A DNA stretch of 64,000 bases from Acetobacter sp. (GCF_022483985.1 NZ_JAKVME010000001.1:2572082-2636081), one strand, 5' to 3'; positions 46,739 to 56,654 are shown, counted from the first letter of the stretch. Made by a program: numbers and translations. The notes: a model not told the origin generated them from the letters alone.

Positions 46739-48982
46739 TCACTCTCCTTCCGCGATCAGCGGAGCATCGGCGGGGGCGCTGGAACCGGACCGCCCTTCCG
46801 TGTGGCGGTTCTGCTGCATCCAGAGTGTCCGGTAAATCGTGCAGCGTTCGAGAAGAATCTCATGAGGAGCAATATCAATCACGCGACCGCGATCCATGAC
46901 CAGAATCATGTCGCAGTTCACCAGAGAGGACAGACGATGGGAGACGATCACCATCGTACGTCCCTTGCCGATTCGCTCCAGATTAGCGTTCACCAGCGCC
47001 TCGCTCTCCGGATCAAGAGCCGATGTCGCCTCATCGAGGATCATCAGTTTCGGATCGGAAATCACGGCGCGGGCAATGGCGAGACGCTGGCGCTGGCCAC
47101 CGGAAATGTTGGTGGAGCCTTCCTCGATCCACGTATCGTACCCTGCGGGCATGCGCTCGATGAATTCCTCGGCGCCAGCCAGACGGGCTGCACGGACGAC
47201 ATCATCAATGGTCAGGCCGGGACGCCCTGCCGAAATATTGTCACGGATCGTGCCGCGGAACAGAAAGTTGTCCTGCAACACCACGCCGAACGAACGACGG
47301 AGATGGTTCAGGTTGATTTCACGCAGATCCACACCGTCCAGCTTCAGATAGCCGGTATAGGTCCGGCTGACGCCCTGAAGAAGGCGGGTAATGGTCGATT
47401 TTCCTGACCCTGAACGCCCCACCAGACCCAGCATGGTGCCTGCCGGAATCTCGAAACTGACATCGTTCAGCGCCTTGGCGGTGGACCCCGGATAAACGAA
47501 GTTCACGTCAATAAAGGACAGGGCGCCTTTGATGCGCGGGCGCATGCCGGTCGTCAGCGCCTTGGTTTCGGTCGGCTGATTCAGCACGGTGCCCGCTTCC
47601 GCCAGCGACGCGGTGACCTCGTTCAGATCGTCCAGCAGCTTGGCGAGATTCGTCAGAGGGGAAGCGACGCGACCGCCGAGCATCATGAAGGCGACGAGCG
47701 CGCCCGCGCCGACGGACGCCGCATCTGTCAGCACCAGATAGGCACCGACAAGAATCACACCACGGTTGATGAACATCTCAAGCGGCATGCTCAGGCTGGT
47801 CGGCCAGTTGGACATGCGACCGACATCAAGCTTGGCCTGCACCACGCTCGCCGTACACTCATCCCACTCTTCCTTGCGGGACGTCTCAAGAGCGAGGGTC
47901 TTGATGGTGCGGATACCGGCGACGGTCTCATACATCACGCCGGAACGCTTCATCTCGGCCTTGATGAGCTTGCCGATCTGACGACCGACCGGCCCCATGA
48001 AGACGACGACCAAGAGACCGATGAGGCCCGAGGCCGCGATGGTCATCCAGGCCAGAGTCGAACTCAGATAGAACAGGAACGGCAGGATGACGACCAGCGT
48101 GAACATGTCAAGGAAGGTCGACATGAGACGACCGGTCATGAAGTCACGGACCTTATAGATGGCCATGACGCGACCGATGACGTTACCGGCCTGCTCACGC
48201 TCGAAGAATTCGAGGGGCAGGGCCAGCAGACGATTGAACAGATGCAGGGAAATCCGGGTGTCGATACGGGTCGTCAGGACAAGCGTCAGCTCACGTCGTC
48301 CATAGGACAGCAGGACTTCATAGAACGACAGGACCAGCACGATGGCGGTAATCGAGACCAGCGTCGCCATGGAGCGGTTGTTCACCACGCGGTCGATGAC
48401 CTGCATGACGATGAGCGGCGGGAAAATCTGTAGAATACTCAGCGTCATCGAGGCGATGGCGATATCGCGCAGGGACTTCTTCTCACGCAGCACCATCTTG
48501 GCGAGCCATGAGGCATTGATCGGCGCATCGGCTTCCGACTGGTCCTTGCGACGCTTGATCAGGAGGATATCACCGGTCCAGACCTGATTGAGCCGCATTT
48601 CATCGACCGGGACAGGCGAGACACCCTCTCCGGCCAGCGGATCACGCAGCCAGACGATCCCCCGGGCGGCGTCGGCGTTCACCATCAGTGCTGCGGACCC
48701 GTCGCGGAACATCAGGACGATCGGCGGCGAGTTGCTCATCTTGACGAGATATCGCCACTTGATGCTCATCCCCTTCGCCACGGCGCCCTGATCGACCAGC
48801 CAGCGGACGAGGGTTGCCGGAGACGGGCTGCTTTCACCCGGCTCGCCGGCAAAATCCCGCATGTCCAGTTCAAGACCGTGGAAACGGGCTGCGGCGATGG
48901 TGGCTTGCAACCGGATAATGGAAGGCGCCGGTCTGTCGGTCTGGGGATTGGGTGTGCCGTTCGCGTTATCGACTGAAGCCAC
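46739..48982 (-). CDS. Type I secretion ABC exporter (permease-ATPase)
   Basis: 747 residues: an N-terminal C39-peptidase-like domain (about 20-150) without the catalytic cysteine, six transmembrane helices, then an ATPase with Walker A GRSGSGKST (522-530), signature ISGGQRQRL (626) and Walker B LMILDEATSALD. This is the HlyB/LssB type that exports large proteins without processing them. GTG start with GAGGA 8 nt upstream. No TolC or RTX-type substrate is nearby. Confidence 0.95.
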   Translation of the reverse strand: MASVDNANGTPNPQTDRPAPSIIRLQATIAAARFHGLELDMRDFAGEPGESSPSPATLVRWLVDQGAVAKGMSIKWRYLVKMSNSPPIVLMFRDGSAALMVNADAARGIVWLRDPLAGEGVSPVPVDEMRLNQVWTGDILLIKRRKDQSEADAPINASWLAKMVLREKKSLRDIAIASMTLSILQIFPPLIVMQVIDRVVNNRSMATLVSITAIVLVLSFYEVLLSYGRRELTLVLTTRIDTRISLHLFNRLLALPLEFFEREQAGNVIGRVMAIYKVRDFMTGRLMSTFLDMFTLVVILPFLFYLSSTLAWMTIAASGLIGLLVVVFMGPVGRQIGKLIKAEMKRSGVMYETVAGIRTIKTLALETSRKEEWDECTASVVQAKLDVGRMSNWPTSLSMPLEMFINRGVILVGAYLVLTDAASVGAGALVAFMMLGGRVASPLTNLAKLLDDLNEVTASLAEAGTVLNQPTETKALTTGMRPRIKGALSFIDVNFVYPGSTAKALNDVSFEIPAGTMLGLVGRSGSGKSTITRLLQGVSRTYTGYLKLDGVDLREINLNHLRRSFGVVLQDNFLFRGTIRDNISAGRPGLTIDDVVRAARLAGAEEFIERMPAGYDTWIEEGSTNISGGQRQRLAIARAVISDPKLMILDEATSALDPESEALVNANLERIGKGRTMVIVSHRLSSLVNCDMILVMDRGRVIDIAPHEILLERCTIYRTLWMQQNRHTEGRSGSSAPADAPLIAEGE

Positions 48983-49184
48983 AGATCGTCCTCTATAAAA
49001 CGTGCCCGCGTTTCACTGTGCAGGAAACGCTGAACGGCCTCTACCACATAAAGCGTGTGACCGCTGCCCTCGATATGCCGTGCGGATGATTTCCTGTCTC
49101 CCGGAAATTTTACTTCCGGAAATTAAATCGCGCAGTTCCACAAAGTCATTGAAGCCATATAGCGCATGAAAGAATGATTTTTGG

Positions 49185-49631
49185 TTACTGTTCTACCTTG
49201 AGACTGAACATGTTTTCCAGAAACGGGCTGATTTCCAGTCCTTGCGCCACGCCACACTGCTGTCCGGGAGACACAACGAGAGCAATGTGGCGAAAGAATG
49301 CACAACGTCCCCGCGCCCGTTCCTGAATGAGAGAAAGCAGGCGGTCCACCAGCACCGGTCGTCCCACGCAGCACGCGCACGAACTGCCATGACGCCGCAG
49401 CGCACCAGCAGCGGACACGCTCCCCCCGTCAGAGACTCCCACTAAGGAAAAAGACGTTTTCGTGACAGGCGTGACAGGCGAAAGAAGGTTTGCGGAGGCA
49501 AGATGCTCACTCTGCGCCCACCCTGCGCCTGAACACCCCTCTTCCGTTGTATCGAGCAGAAAAGCGGTACGGCGTAGGTCCTCTGGCCACAACGCGGCTT
49601 CGGTCGGACTGGTGATGGTCAGAGGAATCAA
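49185..49631 (-). CDS. Small CxCC protein, CobW-like fragment
   Basis: 148 residues. The stretch SCACCVGRPVLVDRLLSLIQERARG resembles the CxCC segment of CobW/COG0523 metal chaperone GTPases, but the P-loop expected at the N-terminus is absent. The TTG at 49631 is the best start I see, with a weak ribosome site. It may be a metal-binding relic or a degenerate gene. The 202-bp gap above it leads to the exporter gene. Confidence 0.45.
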   Translation of the reverse strand: MIPLTITSPTEAALWPEDLRRTAFLLDTTEEGCSGAGWAQSEHLASANLLSPVTPVTKTSFSLVGVSDGGSVSAAGALRRHGSSCACCVGRPVLVDRLLSLIQERARGRCAFFRHIALVVSPGQQCGVAQGLEISPFLENMFSLKVEQ

Positions 49632-49782
49632 GGGCCGGTCATTCTGTCTATCAGGAAAGACATTCCGGGCAGAAGATAAGGTATTCCGCTCCCCGCTTCA
49701 AATATCCCGGAAATCCGGGAGGGGTCAGCTTGAAATCCTGTTCATTTCATACACCCTCCTGACGAAGAGGACGTTTTTCAGG

Positions 49783-49913
49783 GTTGATGCGGGCTGACCC
49801 GCACCCGCAAGGGACCACAGTCCCCTGCCCCGGTCTATCGATAAGTAAAATGGCTCCCAAAGGCGCGCCTCTGATGGAGTTCGGGACAGCGCTCCGAAAC
49901 TCTCTCCCGACAG
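49783..49913 (-). repeat. Intergenic repeat family 1, copy 5
   Basis: On the minus strand: TCGGAGCGCTGTCCCGA, AGAGGCGCGCCTTTGGGAGCC, CGGGGCAGGGGACTGTGGTCCC, and GCGGGTGCGGGTCAGCCCGC. It lies in the 511-bp gap between the CxCC gene and metH. The rest of that gap, 49914-50142, is the metH leader; I see no cobalamin or SAM riboswitch in it. Confidence 0.8.
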
Positions 49914-50142
49914 CACTGCCGCCCTGCTTCCACACTGGAAATTTAGAGCAGGACACCACCAGATATCGGTGAGCCGGAACCGCATCCTGTCCGGCTTTTG
50001 TCACAGGACCAGACCAGCCCATCCAACCAGCCCGCTCACTGGATGGTCGTTTCTCTGGACAGGACAGAGACCCTCTGGAATAACCGCCGTCCCCCTCCCG
50101 CCTCATGCGGGTTGCCTCCTCCGAATATCCGGTAGTCCAGAC

Positions 50143-53100
50143 ATGACCTCCTCAAGCTCTTCCCGTCCCCCGCTGCTCGAAGCCCTGCAGGAACAGGTAT
50201 TGCTGTGCGATGGCGGCATGGGATCGCGCGTGCAGGCGCTCGATCTCGAAACCGAGCGGGACTACTGGGGGCAGGAGAACTGCACCGAGATTCTCAACCT
50301 CTCCCGTCCGGAACTGGTGCGTGAAATCCATCGCGGCTATTTCGAGGCCGGTGCGGATATGGTCGAGACCAACAGCTTCGGCGGCTCACCCATCACGCTG
50401 GCGGAATTCGACCTTCAGGACCGCGCGCGCGAGATCAACCGTATAGCCGCAACACTGGCGCGCGAGGCCGCCGACCAGTTCGATGACGGTCGTCACCGTT
50501 ACGTGCTCGGCTCCATCGGCCCGGGCACCAAGCTGCCTTCCCTCGGTAACATCGACTACGACACGCTGGAAGCCGGTCTGGCCGAGCAGGGACGCGGGCT
50601 GATCGATGGTGGCGTCGATGCCTTCCTGATCGAGACCTGTCAGGACACGCTCCAGATCAAGGCGGCCGTCAACGGCATGAAGATCGCCCGTGCCGAGATG
50701 GGCGTGAACACGCCGATCTTCGTGCAGGTCACGGTCGAGACCACCGGCACCCTGCTGGTCGGTCCGGATATCGCCGCCGCCGCGACGGTGGTGGAGAGTC
50801 TCGATGTGGATCTGATCGGACTGAACTGCGCCACAGGTCCGCAGGAAATGGCCGAGCATGTGCGCTGGCTGGCCGAAAACTGGCCGCGCCTGATTTCCGT
50901 GCTCCCGAATGCCGGACTGCCGGAACTGGTCAACGGCCAGACGCACTATCCGCTCAGCCCGGAAGAAATGGCCGTATGGATGGAACGCTTCATCATCGAG
51001 GACGGGCTGAATATGATCGGCGGCTGCTGTGGCACGTCCACGCCGCATATCGCAGCACTCGACGCCATGCTCCGCAGTCGCGCACCGTCCGGCAGGCATC
51101 GTCCGGCACCGACGAAGCGCAACCCGACATGGGTGCCCTCCGTCGCCAGCCTCTACAGCCAGACACCGCTGCGTCAGGAGAACGCCTATTTCTCCATCGG
51201 CGAACGCTGTAACGCCAACGGGTCCAAGAAATGGCGTGAACTTCAGGAAGCGCATGACTGGGACGGCTGCGTCGCCGTCGGACGTGAGCAGGTTGTCGAA
51301 GGTTCCAATTCGCTGGATGTCTGCACAGCCTTCGTCGGGCGTGACGAGAAGGCGGAGATGGACGAGGTCATCCGCCGCTTCACCTCCTCGGTGAACGCGC
51401 CGCTGGTGATCGACTCCACGGAAACGCCGGTCATCGAATCGGCGCTGAAGCTGCATGGCGGCAAGCCGATCATCAACTCGATCAACTTCGAGGATGGCGA
51501 GGCCATCGCCCACGACCGCATGAAGCTGGCCCGCAAGTTCGGCGCGGCTGTCGTGGCGCTGACCATCGACGAGGTCGGCATGGCGAAGACGGCGGAAGAC
51601 AAGCTCCGCATCGCCTCGCGTCTGGTGGAGTTCGCCTGCGACAAGTACGGCATGCCGCAGTCGGACCTGCTGATTGATCCGCTGACCTTCACCATCGCCA
51701 CCGGCGTGGAAGATGATCGCAAGCTGGGTCAGTGGACGCTGGAAGGCATCCGCATGATCCGGGACAAGTTCCCGGACATCCAGATCATCCTCGGCCTGTC
51801 GAACATCTCCTTCGGCCTGAACCCGGCGGCGCGCGCCGTGCTGAACTCCGTGTTCCTCGATCATGCCGTGAAGGCGGGCATGACGGGTGCGATCGTGCAT
51901 GTGTCGAAAATCCGTCCGCTGCACCTGATCCCCGCCGAGGAAGTGAAGGTCGCGGAAGACCTGATCTTCGACCGTCGTACCGAAGGCTACGATCCGCTCC
52001 AGAAGTTCCTGTCACTCTTTGAGGGACGGAAAGCGACGGATGTTGCGAAGAAGGCGAAAGCCGAGACCGCGCCGGAACGTCTGAAAGACCGCATTGTCGA
52101 TGGTGACCGCAAGGGGCTTGAGGCCGACCTTGAGGAAGCCATGCAGGAGATGCCGCCACTCGACATCATCAACAACGTGCTGCTCGACGGCATGAAGGTG
52201 GTCGGCGAACTGTTTGGTTCCGGCAAGATGCAGCTTCCGTTCGTGCTTCAGTCCGCCGAGACGATGAAGGCGGCCGTCGCATGGCTTGAGCCACACATGG
52301 AGCGCGCCGAGGGACAGGCGCGCGGCACCATCGTACTGGCGACCGTGAAGGGCGACGTGCACGATATCGGCAAGAATCTGGTCGATATCATCCTGACCAA
52401 CAATGGCTATCGGGTGGTCAATCTCGGCATCAAGGTGCCGGTCGCCGACATGATCGAATCCGCCCGCGCCGAGAAGGCCGACGCCATCGGCATGTCCGGC
52501 CTGCTGGTGAAGTCCACGGTCATCATGCGTGAGAATCTTCAGGAGATCGACCGGCAGGGGCTTGAGCTTCCGGTCATTCTCGGAGGGGCCGCACTGACCC
52601 GTAACTATGTCGAGGACGACTGCGCCGCCGCCTATGGAACGCATGGCCGTGTGGCCTATGCCCGCGATGCGTTCGACGGCCTCTCGCTGATGGATGTAGT
52701 CGCGCAGGGCAAGTTCGACGATTATGCCGCCGCCATCGCCAAGCGTCGTGAAGGCAAGGCGAAGCGTTCCACCCCTCGCACGCCGGAAGTCACCGAGGAG
52801 CGCGGTTTCGGACCGGTGGATGTGGCCGCAGCACAGGCCCGTCGTCATCGGGTCACGAAAGACGAGCCGGTCATCACGCCGCCCTTCTGGGGGCCACGCG
52901 TGGTCGAGGCCGAAACAAACGCCGTGCTGCCGTTCCTCAATGAGCGTTCGCTCTATCAGTTCCAGTGGGGTTTCAAGAAACAGGGCCGCACGCTGGAGGA
53001 CTTCCTCGGCTGGGCGCGTCAGGAACTGCGTCCCGTCCTGCGCCGGATGCTGACGCTGTGCGAAGCGGAGAACATTCTCAGGCCGCGCGCCGCTTATGGC

Positions 53101-53658
53101 TACTGGAAAGCCGCCGGACAGGGGAACGATCTGATCCTGTTCGCCGAAGACGGGCAGACCGAAGTCGCCCGTTTCACCATGCCGCGTCAGCCACGTGAGG
53201 ATGGCGAGTGCATCGCTGACTTCGTGCGTGACGTTGATGACGCCGAGCGCGACGTGATCGGCTTGCAGGTGGTGACGGTCGGGCAGAAAGCCTCCGACAT
53301 GGCCCGCGAGTGGTTTGAGGAAAACCGTTATCAGGACTACCTCTATCTGCACGGCCTGTCGGTCGAAGTAGCCGAGGCGATGGCGGAATACACCCACAAG
53401 CGTATCCGCGCCGAACTCGGTTACTCTGGCGAGGATGCGCGTGACATGGACAAGCTCCTGTCACAGGGTTATCGCGGCTCACGCTATTCGTTTGGCTATC
53501 CTGCCTGCCCACGTCTGGAAGATCAGGAACCGATCCTGAAGCTGCTGGATGCGGAGAAGATCGGTGTGTCACTGTCGGACGGTTATCAGTTGCATCCGGA
53601 ACAGTCGACTTCGGCTCTGGTGATTCTGAACCCGCGGGCGAAATATTTTACTGTTTAA
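50143..53658 (+). CDS. metH: Cobalamin-dependent methionine synthase
   Basis: Transfers a methyl group from methyl-tetrahydrofolate to homocysteine through cobalamin. 1171 residues: homocysteine domain with its zinc site (LNCATGP, GGCCGTSTPH), pterin-binding domain, B12 cap and binding domains (DVHDIGKNLV with the lower-ligand His), and the activation domain (LYLHGLSVEVAEAMAEY, GYPACPRLEDQ). The frame is open 58 codons further upstream, but the ATG at 50143 gives the usual N-terminus. The gene is slightly shorter than in E. coli. Confidence 0.97.
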   Translation: MTSSSSSRPPLLEALQEQVLLCDGGMGSRVQALDLETERDYWGQENCTEILNLSRPELVREIHRGYFEAGADMVETNSFGGSPITLAEFDLQDRAREINRIAATLAREAADQFDDGRHRYVLGSIGPGTKLPSLGNIDYDTLEAGLAEQGRGLIDGGVDAFLIETCQDTLQIKAAVNGMKIARAEMGVNTPIFVQVTVETTGTLLVGPDIAAAATVVESLDVDLIGLNCATGPQEMAEHVRWLAENWPRLISVLPNAGLPELVNGQTHYPLSPEEMAVWMERFIIEDGLNMIGGCCGTSTPHIAALDAMLRSRAPSGRHRPAPTKRNPTWVPSVASLYSQTPLRQENAYFSIGERCNANGSKKWRELQEAHDWDGCVAVGREQVVEGSNSLDVCTAFVGRDEKAEMDEVIRRFTSSVNAPLVIDSTETPVIESALKLHGGKPIINSINFEDGEAIAHDRMKLARKFGAAVVALTIDEVGMAKTAEDKLRIASRLVEFACDKYGMPQSDLLIDPLTFTIATGVEDDRKLGQWTLEGIRMIRDKFPDIQIILGLSNISFGLNPAARAVLNSVFLDHAVKAGMTGAIVHVSKIRPLHLIPAEEVKVAEDLIFDRRTEGYDPLQKFLSLFEGRKATDVAKKAKAETAPERLKDRIVDGDRKGLEADLEEAMQEMPPLDIINNVLLDGMKVVGELFGSGKMQLPFVLQSAETMKAAVAWLEPHMERAEGQARGTIVLATVKGDVHDIGKNLVDIILTNNGYRVVNLGIKVPVADMIESARAEKADAIGMSGLLVKSTVIMRENLQEIDRQGLELPVILGGAALTRNYVEDDCAAAYGTHGRVAYARDAFDGLSLMDVVAQGKFDDYAAAIAKRREGKAKRSTPRTPEVTEERGFGPVDVAAAQARRHRVTKDEPVITPPFWGPRVVEAETNAVLPFLNERSLYQFQWGFKKQGRTLEDFLGWARQELRPVLRRMLTLCEAENILRPRAAYGYWKAAGQGNDLILFAEDGQTEVARFTMPRQPREDGECIADFVRDVDDAERDVIGLQVVTVGQKASDMAREWFEENRYQDYLYLHGLSVEVAEAMAEYTHKRIRAELGYSGEDARDMDKLLSQGYRGSRYSFGYPACPRLEDQEPILKLLDAEKIGVSLSDGYQLHPEQSTSALVILNPRAKYFTV

Positions 53659-53681
53659 GAACCTGCCTTAAAGAGTTCTGA

Positions 53682-53751
53682 GCAATACCAGCCTGTGCCA
53701 TTCACTTCTCTCTGCGAAGAGAGGAAGTGGGCGACAGAGAACTGGTATTGC
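53682..53751 (+). terminator. Nested hairpin after metH
   Basis: GCAATACCAG (53682-53691) pairs with CTGGTATTGC (53742-53751), and inside it CACTTCTCTC pairs with GAGAGGAAGTG with one bulge. No long T-run follows, so it may be a terminator, a stability element or both. Confidence 0.5.
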
Positions 53752-53885
53752 CTGACACGAAAACAGCCGTATGGGGCAGATGGAGCAGGGCTTCTGATTT
53801 CGCTCCTCCAGCCCCGGTGAAAACGCGGCGAACGCCCTGACAGGACGAATTTCAGGACATTTCTGGAAATAAAAGACGTCAGACA

Positions 53886-54060
53886 AAATCAGAATAACCC
53901 TATAAATACTTAAAATAATCAGATAAATTATAATGTAACAAAATATTTAAAGTATTTTTACAGTAAAAATAAAATATTACTTTAGTTAATTTAAAAAATA
54001 AAAAACAATACTTTCAGAAGAAATATCCACTCACGTATTGACATATTTTGTAACTATTCA
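53886..54060. other. Strongly AT-rich tract before the siderophore receptor
   Basis: About 175 bp, mostly A and T, with long runs such as AAATAAAATATTA. It is far from the window's usual composition. It may act as an UP element or a horizontally acquired promoter, or be a DNA-bending or silencing target. Confidence 0.6.
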
Positions 54061-54101
54061 GTTTCTTTTCAATTCAGAACACTCCTGCTATCCGCCAAAG
54101 A

Positions 54102-54116
54102 TGATAATGATTATCA
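54102..54116. promoter_or_regulatory. Fur box (perfect 7-1-7)
   Basis: TGATAATGATTATCA matches the 15-bp Fur consensus TGATAATNATTATCA exactly. It lies 29 bp before the GTG start of the siderophore receptor, so repression under iron sufficiency is expected. Confidence 0.93.
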
Positions 54117-54145
54117 ATTGAAACAACCTGAGCGGAACATCTGAC

Positions 54146-56530
54146 GTGAACCTGCGAATCCGAATGTGTTACGGCATGGCCGCCCTCCTCACGTCTACAG
54201 TCCTTGCACCCGATATTCTGATCCCGGCCTATGCCACGGAGCCGAACGACACTGCCGTTCTCTCTGGAAAAACCGGAAAAAGTCCTGAATCCAGAAAGAA
54301 AAAACACTCCGGACAGGAGAAGGAACACTCCTCATCAGAAGAGCAGAAAAAACATAGGCCAGCGACAGAACACATCCTCGTCCGGTCCCATAGATGGCAG
54401 AGAAGCAGCTATACGGCATCTTCGAGCAGCGCTTCCACGGGCCTGCCTCTCAGCCTGCGCGAAACACCGCAGACTGTAACGGTTGTTACGCGACAGATCA
54501 TGGATGACCAGCAGGTCAACAGTCTGGATGATATTCTGAACATGACGCCCGGCGTCACGTCTTATGCCAATGACAACGCAGGACGCACCACCTATCGCGC
54601 ACGCGGATTCAACATCACAAACTACAAGATTGACGGGATGCAGATTGACGCCACCACGAGTTTTGGTGGCGTCGGATCATCCATGAACATGGATCTTTAC
54701 GACAATGTTCAGATTGTGCGGGGAGCCAACGGCCTGCTTGGCGGTACAGGCGATCCGTCCGCGACCATCTATCTTCAGCGCAAGGCGCCTCACAAGGAAT
54801 TTTCCGCCAATGGATTGCTCAGACTGGGAAACTGGAATGAGCATCGCGTCATGGCCGATATCAATACACCGCTGAACCAGTCAGGAACGATCCGTAGCCG
54901 GTATATCTTCACCTGGGACGATACCGATACGTTTCGTGTCCGCGAACATGTCAACCGGCTTGGCGCCCTGGCCAATTTCGCCGCAGACATCTCTCCGAAC
55001 GACACATTGAATTTCGGTTTTCAGTACGAAAGAACCCGCAATGACGGCGCGTCATGGGGAACAAACGTGCCCATCTGGTATGCGGATGGAAGCAGGACCC
55101 ATCTTTCACGCCGCACCAATCCGGCGGCCGACTGGAGTCAGGCGACACGCGACCAGTACACAGCCTTCATCAATTACGATCATGATTTTTCAGCAGGCTG
55201 GCATCTGAATGTCGGCTACATGAGAACTCAGGGCAGTTCCTATAACAATCTGGGAGTCGCCAAGATCAATAACGCCGCCAGAAATGTCGGCGGTTACGCG
55301 GGCTTCTGGAATCAGGACGGCACAGGAGGTTATCTCAATGCGCTTCACGCGGAATATGCGGATGCACGTGACAATGCCGACGTCCGTCTCTCTGGCCCCA
55401 TACATTTCCTCGGCCATGAGCATCAGATCGTTGTCGGCTTTAACGGCTACAATGACGAACTGACACAGTATACCTTCAGTAATGCTCTTGGAAATTGCAA
55501 CATCGCCGGTGTCGCCCCCTACTCCGGCTGTCAGTATCGTTCGGCAGGCCTGCCCGTATCCAACTGGCAGACATGGGATGGATCATACCCCAATTTCGTG
55601 ACACACCGCACGAAGGCACGCGAAGTCGATGTCACGCGCAATTACGGCGCCTACGCCTCCGGGCGTTTCATCCTCGCCAAAGGTCTTTCTCTTATCCTTG
55701 GTGGCCGTGTCAGCACTTATGAGGCCTATAGCGGCACCTACGACAAACAGAACCAGTATTCCGGCGCAACAGGCACGGGACGACAGAACGCTGTTCTGAC
55801 ACCTTACGCCGGAATGGTATACGACTTTACAAAAACCATGTCAGTCTATGGCAGTTATACAAATATCTACACTCCTCAATCCAGCCTGCGGGACGCAAAC
55901 GATCATCCTCTCGATCCCGTCATGGGGAAAAGCTATGAAACAGGGCTCAAGGGATCGTTCTTCCGGCAGCGCCTGAACACGTCTCTCGCCTTTTATCTGA
56001 ACAGACAGAGCAACGTGGCGGAAGCGACAGGCGCCACCAATACCGCGACGGGTGAGTCGATTTACCGCTCGGTCAATGGCGTCAAAACCGAAGGCATTGA
56101 TTTCGACGCGTCAGGAGAGCTTCTTCCCGGCTGGAATGTTTTCTTTGGCTACAGTTATCTTTACGAAAAAGGCCTGAGCTATCGACAGGACCCGCATCAT
56201 CTTGTCCGTCTGACAACCAGCTACACATTGCCCGGCGCATTGCACAATCTGACAATAGGCGGCGGCATTTCCAGCCAGACGAGCACCGAATGGTCGACCA
56301 ACCCCGGGCGCCCTCTGGGCAACGGACGATACGACGCCTCCAACCTTCGTGTTAAGGGCTACGCGCTCATCAATCTGATGGCCCGCTACCGTGTGAACAA
56401 CTGGGTGGACATTGCCGGCAATATCACCAACCTCACCGACAAAACCTACGTCAGACAGGCCGGTTTCTATGACGGGATGATTTTTGGAGAACCCCGGACG
56501 TTCAACTTTACAATCCGGGGTCACTACTGA
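54146..56530 (+). CDS. TonB-dependent siderophore receptor
   Basis: 794 residues. A signal peptide (1-30) is followed by a charged Lys/Ser/Glu stretch (41-75, e.g. ESRKKKHSGQEKEHSSSEEQ), then the plug (LPLSLRETPQTVTVVTRQIMDDQ, about 100-230) and a 22-strand barrel ending FNFTIRGHY with a C-terminal aromatic residue. The plug motifs are those of ferric-siderophore (FhuA/FpvA-like) receptors. GTG start 29 bp after the Fur box. No siderophore synthesis genes are in view, so it may take up foreign siderophores. Confidence 0.93.
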   Translation: MNLRIRMCYGMAALLTSTVLAPDILIPAYATEPNDTAVLSGKTGKSPESRKKKHSGQEKEHSSSEEQKKHRPATEHILVRSHRWQRSSYTASSSSASTGLPLSLRETPQTVTVVTRQIMDDQQVNSLDDILNMTPGVTSYANDNAGRTTYRARGFNITNYKIDGMQIDATTSFGGVGSSMNMDLYDNVQIVRGANGLLGGTGDPSATIYLQRKAPHKEFSANGLLRLGNWNEHRVMADINTPLNQSGTIRSRYIFTWDDTDTFRVREHVNRLGALANFAADISPNDTLNFGFQYERTRNDGASWGTNVPIWYADGSRTHLSRRTNPAADWSQATRDQYTAFINYDHDFSAGWHLNVGYMRTQGSSYNNLGVAKINNAARNVGGYAGFWNQDGTGGYLNALHAEYADARDNADVRLSGPIHFLGHEHQIVVGFNGYNDELTQYTFSNALGNCNIAGVAPYSGCQYRSAGLPVSNWQTWDGSYPNFVTHRTKAREVDVTRNYGAYASGRFILAKGLSLILGGRVSTYEAYSGTYDKQNQYSGATGTGRQNAVLTPYAGMVYDFTKTMSVYGSYTNIYTPQSSLRDANDHPLDPVMGKSYETGLKGSFFRQRLNTSLAFYLNRQSNVAEATGATNTATGESIYRSVNGVKTEGIDFDASGELLPGWNVFFGYSYLYEKGLSYRQDPHHLVRLTTSYTLPGALHNLTIGGGISSQTSTEWSTNPGRPLGNGRYDASNLRVKGYALINLMARYRVNNWVDIAGNITNLTDKTYVRQAGFYDGMIFGEPRTFNFTIRGHY

Positions 56531-56620
56531 ACCAGATTCCCACGATGGAGTGACCGGTTCAGAGACCTGCACACAGCTGGTCTCCATTGTCACTGACAGC
56601 TCTTATCTGAAAAACCATGG

Positions 56621-56654
56621 CGCTGGCGGGTTTCAAAATCGGAACCCGCCAGCG
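56621..56654. terminator. Hairpin between the receptor and APC permease genes
   Basis: CGCTGGCGGGTT / AACCCGCCAGCG, a 12-bp perfect stem with a 10-nt loop. On the minus strand it is followed by CCATGGTTTTTC, a T-rich tail. It lies between two convergent genes. Confidence 0.7.

Noticed and set aside
49914..50142. Possible cobalamin or SAM riboswitch before metH
   Set aside because: No conserved B12-box-like or SAM-type motif could be found by eye; a covariance-model search would decide.
50386..51924. 512-codon open frame on the minus strand inside metH
   Set aside because: It mirrors a strongly conserved metH region; its His/Arg/Asp-rich product is typical of a GC-rich antisense shadow. The same holds for 52012-53397.
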